Positions 1 through 6,249 of a stretch of 64,000 nt of DNA are shown one piece after another (position 1 is the stretch's first letter; each line of letters opens with the position of its first letter). Both the position numbers and the translations under genes were made by a program. Source of the stretch: CAMCYM01 sp964405405 (lineage in GTDB: Bacteria; Bacteroidota; Bacteroidia; Flavobacteriales_D; Sanyastnellaceae); the NCBI GenBank assembly GCA_964405405.1, contig CAYONT010000001.1, positions 1 to 64,000 on the forward strand. The letters are read 5' to 3'. Under the pieces are notes generated by a model, which did no database searches, was not told the origin of the DNA, and saw only the letters and a program-made list of their open reading frames with translations.

Positions 1-79
1 CGACGGCGGTGCGCCCCGCAGCGACCGCGGCCCCCGTCCCACTTCGAATGGGGCTGGACCCAACAACCCGCCCCAATGA
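1..79 (+). CDS. C-terminal tail of an upstream gene (partial)
   Basis: A reading frame open from base 2 runs to a TGA at 77-79 and encodes a Gly/Pro/Arg/Asn-rich tail of about 25 residues. Its stop overlaps the gldH start as ATGA, the same coupling used elsewhere in the window. In many Bacteroidota the gene before gldH is ricT (PSP1 domain), whose C-terminus is often low complexity; that identity is an inference from synteny only, because no conserved domain lies inside the window. Confidence 0.4.
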   Translation, partial: DGGAPRSDRGPRPTSNGAGPNNPPQ

Positions 80-615
80 CCCCGTTGCCTCCGCGAACCC
101 AGGGCATCCTCCGCCAAGCCGTGGGCCGGCCCCTGGGATGGCTAGGGATGTCGGTTCTACTGGCAGCATGGGGGATGAGCGCAGGATGCCGGCCCGACGC
201 CATCTTTGCCGGGAGCGAAGCCATCCCTGAAACCGGCTGGGAAGCCGATGCCCCCGTCGCATTCGAATGGACGGTGCAAGACACCACCCTGCGACAGGAT
301 TTTTTTCTTGACATCCGCCACGATCAAAGCTATCCCTTTAGCAACATCTACCTCTTTCTGGACGTCAATTTTCCCAACGGCAAACGTTTGAGGGACACGG
401 TTGCTTGTGATTTGGCCGATGAACAAGGCCGATGGCTTGGCTCGGGTTTTGGCAACATGGTGGACCAGCGGGTTCGGTTTCGAAACGGCAATGCTTTCCC
501 GATTCCGGGCAACTACCGGATGGAAGTTCGCCATGCCATGCGGCTCAATCCGCTACCGGGCATTCACGATGTGGGATTTCGGTTGGAACGGTCCCGCGTG
601 AACACGGCGGAGTGA
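76..615 (+). CDS. gldH: GldH, gliding motility lipoprotein
   Basis: Protein of 179 residues with a lipoprotein signal: a hydrophobic stretch at about residues 21-34 and a lipobox ending in Cys38 (MSAGC). The body carries the GldH signature, including YPFSNIYLFLDVNFPNGK and a following DTVACDLADEQGRWLGSG segment. GldH is an outer-membrane-associated lipoprotein of Bacteroidota required for gliding motility in Flavobacterium; its biochemical role is not settled. The start at 76 is chosen because it overlaps the stop of the upstream frame by four bases. A 7-base T run at 300-306 lies early in the coding sequence. Other gliding genes are not visible in the window, so gldH alone does not prove gliding. 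Confidence 0.9.
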   Translation: MTPLPPRTQGILRQAVGRPLGWLGMSVLLAAWGMSAGCRPDAIFAGSEAIPETGWEADAPVAFEWTVQDTTLRQDFFLDIRHDQSYPFSNIYLFLDVNFPNGKRLRDTVACDLADEQGRWLGSGFGNMVDQRVRFRNGNAFPIPGNYRMEVRHAMRLNPLPGIHDVGFRLERSRVNTAE

Positions 616-656
616 GGACGGTCGGGGCGGTGTTTTCCGCAGCACTGACGGCGCGG

Positions 657-893
657 TCAGTGGGGAGTGCGATGCCGCATGCGGTCCCTTGCTTGTAGAA
701 ACAAGGCCCGAAAGAGCAGGACCCAGGGCGTGCCGTGGAGGGCAAAGTCGAACCAGTCCATAGCCCCCATGCCTACGGCGCCGCCCGCGATCCAACGGAG
801 CTTGCCCCACAGGTGGGGTTCAGGGAAGAACGGCGCCAGGCCCAAGGTCAAACTCACCACAAGCCATGTGGCTACCGATCGAGAAAGGGACAT
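657..893 (-). CDS. Small conserved membrane protein of Bacteroidota
   Basis: A protein of 78 residues with two hydrophobic segments (about residues 5-20 and 32-65) separated by a PEPHLWGKLRWIAGGAVGMG-type segment. Short proteins with this PEPH(L/I)WGK pattern are widespread in Bacteroidota and are often auto-labelled RND transporter, a name I do not trust: at this size it cannot be a pump. The ATG at 893 is preferred over a TTG three bases earlier. The stop of the sterol desaturase and this ATG share one base (TGATG), so the two genes are translationally coupled and likely co-transcribed. Function unknown. Confidence 0.65.
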   Translation of the reverse strand: MSLSRSVATWLVVSLTLGLAPFFPEPHLWGKLRWIAGGAVGMGAMDWFDFALHGTPWVLLFRALFLQARDRMRHRTPH

Positions 894-1807
894 CAATGGG
901 AAGATTGCGTGCGGTTTGACTGGAAGGGGGCGAGGGTTTGGCCTAGAAAATCATCCGGCATGTTCTCATCGCCGTCATACCCCAGCTCAATGTCGCGCCC
1001 GTCATGGGGAATGTAGGAGGTTCCAAACAGGTAGTCCCACAGGCTCAGACTGATGCCAAAGTTGACGCCATAGCGCAAAGGACCTTCTGTCGGGATGGCC
1101 TTCGCATGATGCCAGATGTGCATCTTGGGATTGTTGAGGATGTACCGCAAGGGGCCATAGTCCCACCCAACGTTGGCGTGGTTGATGTGGCCGATGAGCA
1201 GTGCGATGAAGTGAACGAAGAAGAAGTCCTGCAGTCCGAAGCCGATCATGGCCAGTGGAATGTACTGGATGCTCTTGTACACGACGGTTTCCATCCAATG
1301 GTATCGCAGGTGGGCGGCAAAGCCCATCTCCTTGACGCTGTGGTGCACTTGGTGAAACTTCCATAGCCAAGGTACGCGGTGCAGCAGGCGGTGGGTCCAC
1401 CATGAAATGAAGTCGACCAATACGAACATCAGCAGAAGCTGGGACCATCGGGGCCAGGAGGTTACTTCAATGGCCACGAGGTTCTCGATGCCGAAGGCCA
1501 AGCCCAAGGTCTGGTTGAAGGCTTCCACGACTACGTTGCTCACGGCATTGTAACCGATGAGGCTAAAGAGGAAGAAATTGAAGAACATGTAGAACCCATC
1601 CAGCCAAAAGTCTTTCCGGATGGTCCGCTGATTTTTTCGCCAGGGCATCCATCGCTCCAAACCCCACACGGCGTAGGAGACGAGGATGAGCAGGTAGAAG
1701 TAGTTCTCAAACCAGGGTTTCCAGTCGTGACCAAACGTGAGTTCGCCCCAGAGATAACGGCCGTAGCCGACGAATCCCTCGATGAAGATGTCCCAGTAGT
1801 GTGCCAT
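893..1807 (-). CDS. Sterol desaturase / fatty acid hydroxylase family membrane protein
   Basis: Protein of 304 residues with several predicted membrane spans and the eight-histidine pattern of the fatty acid hydroxylase superfamily: HRLLH near residue 140, HQVHH near 153, a further HINH near 209 and HIWHH near 231. These histidines bind a di-iron centre that activates oxygen for hydroxylation or desaturation of lipid substrates in the membrane. The substrate cannot be read from sequence; bacterial members act on sterols, carotenoids or fatty acids. It is the first gene of a two-gene unit with the small membrane protein that follows it. Confidence 0.85.
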   Translation of the reverse strand: MAHYWDIFIEGFVGYGRYLWGELTFGHDWKPWFENYFYLLILVSYAVWGLERWMPWRKNQRTIRKDFWLDGFYMFFNFFLFSLIGYNAVSNVVVEAFNQTLGLAFGIENLVAIEVTSWPRWSQLLLMFVLVDFISWWTHRLLHRVPWLWKFHQVHHSVKEMGFAAHLRYHWMETVVYKSIQYIPLAMIGFGLQDFFFVHFIALLIGHINHANVGWDYGPLRYILNNPKMHIWHHAKAIPTEGPLRYGVNFGISLSLWDYLFGTSYIPHDGRDIELGYDGDENMPDDFLGQTLAPFQSNRTQSSH

Positions 1808-1821
1808 GGGGTGCGGAAGGA

Positions 1822-2322
1822 TCAGGGTTGGATGGGGTCATTCATGTCAACGGGAGCACCGGCATTGCGCCAGGCACCCATGCCGCCACGCAGGTTGTAG
1901 ACCTCTCGGCCTCCTTCGGCTCGGAGACGTTCCATGGTTTTTCCACTGCGGCCGCCGGATGCGCAATAGATGAGGAGGGGACGATCAGCGGGTAGATTCG
2001 CAAGTGCTTCCGCGAAACCGGGTGCATTGAAGTCGATGAGCTGAGCGCCTGCGATGTGGCCCCCATTCCATTCTTCGGGCGTTCGGACGTCCACCACCAT
2101 GGGTTGTGTGAGGGTGGTCATAAGGGTTTGGAACTCCGCCACATCCACATCACGGTAGACCCCAGTGGTGTCGGATGCCTCCGAGTTTGCTACCGCCTCC
2201 GTTTGCGACGCAGGGGCGTTGTCGGAGGTGGGGGCGCCTTGGCAAGCACCCAACGAATACGCTGCCGCGAGGAAGAGGCCCATGGGAAAGAATGACAGTC
2301 GAGAAGGGGAGGTCTTGGACAT
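1822..2322 (-). CDS. Rhodanese-like domain lipoprotein
   Basis: Protein of 166 residues. An N-terminal lipobox ends at Cys27 (LGAC), followed by a Ser/Thr/Ala-rich linker to about residue 55 and a single rhodanese domain to the end. The active loop YCASGGRSGKT contains the catalytic cysteine (about residue 119) that would carry a persulfide. The protein should sit in the periplasm or inner leaflet of the outer membrane. Single-domain rhodaneses move sulfane sulfur, but the acceptor is unknown. A TAGCTTTG box 35 bases upstream is a good promoter candidate; the neighbouring desaturase reads the same way 14 bases downstream. Confidence 0.85.
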   Translation of the reverse strand: MSKTSPSRLSFFPMGLFLAAAYSLGACQGAPTSDNAPASQTEAVANSEASDTTGVYRDVDVAEFQTLMTTLTQPMVVDVRTPEEWNGGHIAGAQLIDFNAPGFAEALANLPADRPLLIYCASGGRSGKTMERLRAEGGREVYNLRGGMGAWRNAGAPVDMNDPIQP

Positions 2323-2356
2323 GGTGATCAGGTGAAAGAAGGTTTGTTCTGCTGAG

Positions 2357-2364
2357 CAAAGCTA
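2357..2364 (-). promoter_or_regulatory. Candidate -7 box for the rhodanese lipoprotein gene
   Basis: The minus strand reads TAGCTTTG, an exact match to the Bacteroidota -7 consensus TAnnTTTG, 34 bases before the start codon at 2322. No clear TTTG -33 element is visible at the usual spacing. The rest of 2323-2531 is the divergent control region shared with the metalloprotease gene; no small gene is seen in it. Confidence 0.4.
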
Positions 2365-2503
2365 TCGCGGAGGACCTTGTGCCGATGTGACCTGGGTTAC
2401 GCCAAGGGGTTTCTTGGAGGTGGGTTGTGCTCGGGGGCAGCATTCCAAAGACCCAAAAAGGGTTGTTGGTGTCCGGTGGATGTCAGAAAGGCATGGGGTC
2501 TGC

Positions 2504-2511
2504 TTAAATTG
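2504..2511 (+). promoter_or_regulatory. Candidate -7 element for the M43 protease gene
   Basis: TTAAATTG lies 20 bases before the start at 2532 and is followed by GCAAAATTGAAG. Similar pairs, a TTAA(A/T)TT-like box followed by GCGCAAAAT, precede the TonB receptor gene (25754) and kbl (32653), which supports a shared promoter or leader architecture. Confidence 0.3.
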
Positions 2512-2531
2512 GGGGACGCAAAATTGAAGCC

Positions 2532-4682
2532 ATGGTTCGGTTTGACATTTCTGTGATTGCCCTTCGTTGGGGAGTTGCATGGGGTTTGTTGGGCTTGGTG
2601 TTTTCACCTCTTTGGTCCCAGACGGAACCGGCGGCACCACCAGCCGGTGAGATTCGCTACTGCGGGCAACCGGCCATGACGCAGAAGCTGTTTGAAAGGC
2701 ACCCCCATTTGCATGTCCAAGCGGAGGGTGCGGATGCCCAGTTGGAATGGGAAACCCGCAATTTTGTGGAGTCGGGGAACCGCGATGAGATCATTGTGAT
2801 TCCGATGGTTTTCCACATCATCCATAACAACGGACCCGAGAACATTTCGGATGAACAGGTTTACAGCGCATTGGAGGTTCTCAACCGGGATTTTCGGTTG
2901 CTCAATCCCGATGCATCGACCATCGTTTCGGATTTTGCGGGCATCGCCTCGGATGTAGAGATTGAATTCCGTTTGGCCCAAAAAGATCCATCGGGCAATT
3001 GCCACAGCGGCATCAACCGGGTGGTGAGTGCCTTGACCTATGATGGGTCGGATGCCGTAAAGGACCTGATTTACTGGCCGCGCAACAAGTACCTGAACAT
3101 CTGGGTGGTCGAAAATGCCTCAGGGGCTGCGGGATATACCTACCTTCCGGGGTCAGTCAGTGGCAACCAAGGGGCTGGCATCGATGGCATCGTGGTCAAC
3201 CATGATTACACGGGCAACATCGGAACGAGCAACAATTATCGCTCTCGGACCCTGACCCACGAGTGTGGGCACTGGATGAACTTGCGGCATACTTGGGGCA
3301 ACGGCAACGAGCCTGGATTGGATTCCAATTGTGACCAAGATGACCTGGTTTCGGACACGCCCAATACCATCGGCTGGGTGGCTTGCAACCTGGATGGGGA
3401 GTCTTGTGGGTCATTGGACAACATCCAGAATTACATGGAGTACAGCTATTGTAGCCGCATGTTCACGGAAGGTCAGCGGACCCGGATGCGGGCGGCCATG
3501 AACAGCAGCACGGCCCAGCGCAACCAATTGTGGACAGCCGCGAACCTCGCGGCCACGGGCACCAATGGCACTTCGGTCCTGTGCGCAGCAGATTTTTCGA
3601 CCAGCCGGCGAACCATTTGTGTCGGTGATTCGGTCCAGTTTCAGGACGAGAGCTACCACGGGGTAACCAGTTGGGCTTGGGATTTTGGCGATGGCAATGG
3701 GGTTTCGGGAACAGGGGAGGGGGCTCAGTCGCCCTGGCATACCTACACGGAGCCTGGGATTTACGACGTTTCGTTGACAGTGGGCAACGGCATCGCTACG
3801 TTGACAGGAACCGAGACCGGTTTCATTCAGGTATTGGACGCAGGTGAGATGCCTTTGCCTGTGGCCGAGGGTTTTGAATCGGGATTGCTTCCAACGACTT
3901 GGTATGTTGTGGATGAGGGAGGGGACGGTTTGACCTGGCAATTGACCTCAACGGCGGCTGCAACGGGAACGCGGTCCTTGCTCATCCAGAACTGGAGCAA
4001 CACCAGTGAGTTTGCAAAGGAGCAGTTGATTTCTTCCACCATGGACATGTCCAATGCGAGCGAGATCGTGGTGTCCTACAAATGGGCATACAGCTTCAAA
4101 GGGAACAACGCGAGCACGGATGACACCGATGACCGACTCAAGGTCTATGCCTCATCGGATTGCGGTAAGACGTGGGTGTTGCGCAGGATGCATCGGGGGT
4201 TCACGGATTTGCCGACGGCGCCACCGCATGTATTCCCATTCGTTCCAGCAGACGCTTCCGAGTGGACTTCGCACACGTTGGTCTTGCCTCAGGCGGAGTA
4301 TTTTACGCCCAACTTCCGTCTGCTCTTTGAGTTTGAAAGCCGCTTGGGAAACAACCTTTACCTGGATGACATCAACATCATGGCCCCCGGCGCGGTGGGA
4401 TTGACGGACCTGTCGGGCGCTGCGTTTGCTGCACCGATGTTGATGCCCAATCCCTCCTTAGGGGAAACGGCTTGTTGGTTTGGTTTGGCCCAGCAGGCAC
4501 CGGTGGTAGTTGAGGTGTGGGATGCCTCCGGCCGACTCGTACACGCGATGGACGCAGGTACCTTGGGCGCCGGGATGCACCAGCTGACCTTGTCCCCCTC
4601 GTGGGGAGTGCCTGGTTTGTATTGGGTGCGTGTGGTGGCGGCTGGAAGTCCGGGAAGGCCGGCCCAGTGGCTGGTGCAGTGA
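2532..4682 (+). CDS. Secreted M43-family zinc metalloprotease with PKD and T9SS sorting domains
   Basis: Protein of 716 residues. After a signal peptide (hydrophobic at about 10-28) comes an M43 (pappalysin/cytophagalysin) catalytic domain with the zinc site HECGHWMNLRH at about residues 243-253 and a Met-turn around NYMEYS near residue 300. A PKD domain follows (about 355-435, with WDFGDGNG), then a jelly-roll-like region, and a type A T9SS C-terminal sorting domain from about 636 (PNPS start, GLYWVRV near the end). The protein should cross the outer membrane by the type IX system and be released or anchored at the surface to digest proteins. Asn in place of Gly in the zinc motif is common in Bacteroidota members. 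It stands alone, ending at a bidirectional terminator. Confidence 0.9.
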   Translation: MVRFDISVIALRWGVAWGLLGLVFSPLWSQTEPAAPPAGEIRYCGQPAMTQKLFERHPHLHVQAEGADAQLEWETRNFVESGNRDEIIVIPMVFHIIHNNGPENISDEQVYSALEVLNRDFRLLNPDASTIVSDFAGIASDVEIEFRLAQKDPSGNCHSGINRVVSALTYDGSDAVKDLIYWPRNKYLNIWVVENASGAAGYTYLPGSVSGNQGAGIDGIVVNHDYTGNIGTSNNYRSRTLTHECGHWMNLRHTWGNGNEPGLDSNCDQDDLVSDTPNTIGWVACNLDGESCGSLDNIQNYMEYSYCSRMFTEGQRTRMRAAMNSSTAQRNQLWTAANLAATGTNGTSVLCAADFSTSRRTICVGDSVQFQDESYHGVTSWAWDFGDGNGVSGTGEGAQSPWHTYTEPGIYDVSLTVGNGIATLTGTETGFIQVLDAGEMPLPVAEGFESGLLPTTWYVVDEGGDGLTWQLTSTAAATGTRSLLIQNWSNTSEFAKEQLISSTMDMSNASEIVVSYKWAYSFKGNNASTDDTDDRLKVYASSDCGKTWVLRRMHRGFTDLPTAPPHVFPFVPADASEWTSHTLVLPQAEYFTPNFRLLFEFESRLGNNLYLDDINIMAPGAVGLTDLSGAAFAAPMLMPNPSLGETACWFGLAQQAPVVVEVWDASGRLVHAMDAGTLGAGMHQLTLSPSWGVPGLYWVRVVAAGSPGRPAQWLVQ

Positions 4683-4698
4683 GGCACCAGGGCCCACG

Positions 4699-4727
4699 AA
4701 AAAGCCCCGTCTTAGGACAGGGCTTTT
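4699..4727. terminator. Bidirectional intrinsic terminator
   Basis: A hairpin with arms AAAAGCCC and GGGCTTTT plus an inner GTC/GAC pair lies between the convergent M43 protease gene (+) and the small exported protein gene (-). The arms end in A or T runs on both sides, so it can work in both directions. Confidence 0.75.
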
Positions 4728-4749
4728 CGGGGCATTAGGATGGAAGGGG

Positions 4750-5235
4750 TCAATTCTTGGTTCCAATCAAAATCGATACGCATCCTTCGTGTTGGATGGC
4801 AGATTTGGTGGCTGGAACTTGGATGTTGACGCGGAGTTGTTGCGTGGTTTGGACCCGGAAGTCCACTTTGTCGGCACCACCTGCTTTTGCGCTGTTGAAC
4901 AGGGTTTTGCCTTTCGCATCCAAGATTTCAAATTGTACGTCTCCCAGAACGGGGTGGCTGCAAATGGCCAGCCGGTAGTTGGTGCCGCCGAGGAAAGTCA
5001 ACAACAGTTCTGCTTGGTCTCCCGGAATCAGAATGGCACTGTTGTAGTTCTCGTTCAAGGTATAGCCGTCCATGATGGGCAGGCAGTTCTTCTTTGTGAA
5101 CGCCCGGCATTGCGCAGAAGCGGTTTGGGGCAAGGAGGCAAAGGCCATGAGCGCGAGGCCTAGGGCGAGGGTCCAGGCTCTGCTGGAACGCAAGGGTAAG
5201 GATGAGGTCATCGTTGGGGGCATCTTGGGGTTCAT
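4750..5235 (-). CDS. Exported protein of unknown function
   Basis: Protein of 161 residues with a classical signal peptide (hydrophobic at about 22-38, cleavage after TASAQ). The mature part is about 119 residues, predicted mostly beta strand, with three spaced cysteines (CRAF, NCLP, ICSHP) and a fourth near the C-terminus (GCVS). I do not recognise the family, although exported proteins of this type seem common in Bacteroidota. It begins 10 bases after the lipoprotein gene upstream and is probably in the same transcript. The mature protein is likely periplasmic; no sorting domain or lipobox is present. Confidence 0.6.
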   Translation of the reverse strand: MNPKMPPTMTSSLPLRSSRAWTLALGLALMAFASLPQTASAQCRAFTKKNCLPIMDGYTLNENYNSAILIPGDQAELLLTFLGGTNYRLAICSHPVLGDVQFEILDAKGKTLFNSAKAGGADKVDFRVQTTQQLRVNIQVPATKSAIQHEGCVSILIGTKN

Positions 5236-5245
5236 AGCGCCGAAA

Positions 5246-6163
5246 TCATTTCACCCATTGGGTCCGAACATTTTGGATGGCCGAGGTGATGGCCTTCAGG
5301 GTGGCGTCGGATGCGGTGATCTCGTCACCACCGCCCACCACAAAGCCGCCGTCGGCACTTTGTTCAGCGAATCCTTCTGCTTCGGTCACTTGTACCTGGG
5401 CAAAGGCGGCTTCCACCTGGGCCATGCTGGCGAGCAACGCTGTCAATTCGGGGGTGGGCTCGTAGCTGCGGCACAAGCGCATGACGTCATCTAGGGTGAG
5501 TTTCTGCTCCGCAATGCGCGCTTTGAGTTCGGTGGGCGCTTGGCTGATATGTTGGGTAGCCAGGAACACGCCTTCTACCCAACCGCCCAGGACCAACATG
5601 GCGCTGAGGTCTTCCATTCCGTTTTCTTTGAGGGCTTCATTCAAGGAGGTGAACGTCTCCGAAACGATCTGCACCAGGGCATCCCGGTCTCCGCGGTTCG
5701 CCTCTGCCCGGGCCATCACTTCTTCGTTGAGCACGTCACTGATGCCCAGGCTTTTGCTCAGTTCTTTGACCGCCGTTAGGTATTCCAAACTGACCGAATT
5801 CTCCTCAAAGATGGTGGCGTAGCTCAAATCCGCTCCGTAGACACCCAGGGCAACAGCCTGGCGATCGCTCGTCACATAGCGGGTCCGGGAAGCGGTTGGG
5901 TGCATGTGCTTCTTCTCGAATTGGGCACCACTCCGCTGCACCAAGGCAGCCGTCTCCATGGGTGAGGGAGCAGCATAGAAAATCTGCTTGATGGTGTTGG
6001 TTCGGCTGGCATCGCCCATTCCTTCTGGGTCGAAGGTGGGTGCTTCCGTGGTGGGTTGGGCGGGTTGGTCGTCCCCACAGCCGGTCAAGAGCCCCATTCC
6101 GATGACCGGAAGCAGGGCAGCGAGCCACAGGGTGCGGAGAGAAAGGAAGGGCTTGTGCTGCAT
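5246..6163 (-). CDS. Lipoprotein of unknown function
   Basis: Protein of 305 residues with a lipobox at Cys29 (LLTGC) followed by an acidic and Pro/Thr-rich stretch (DDQPAQPTTEAPTFDPEG). The body is strongly helical with many Glu/Ala/Leu repeats and a final segment ending in VRTQWVK. I recognise the general look of a conserved Bacteroidota lipoprotein but cannot assign a function. It lies 86 bases after polA and 10 bases before the next exported protein, so these two small envelope genes may form a unit. Confidence 0.6.
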   Translation of the reverse strand: MQHKPFLSLRTLWLAALLPVIGMGLLTGCGDDQPAQPTTEAPTFDPEGMGDASRTNTIKQIFYAAPSPMETAALVQRSGAQFEKKHMHPTASRTRYVTSDRQAVALGVYGADLSYATIFEENSVSLEYLTAVKELSKSLGISDVLNEEVMARAEANRGDRDALVQIVSETFTSLNEALKENGMEDLSAMLVLGGWVEGVFLATQHISQAPTELKARIAEQKLTLDDVMRLCRSYEPTPELTALLASMAQVEAAFAQVQVTEAEGFAEQSADGGFVVGGGDEITASDATLKAITSAIQNVRTQWVK

Positions 6164-6249
6164 GGTGGTTGCTTTTTGTCAGGGCGAAAATGGCCCTTGC
6201 GTCCACCTATACGGAAAGAACCTCCGGAAAGTTCTACACCGCTTCTTGT

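Noticed and set aside
657..893. RND efflux transporter label for the 78-residue protein
   Set aside because: Too small to be an RND pump; only two hydrophobic segments.
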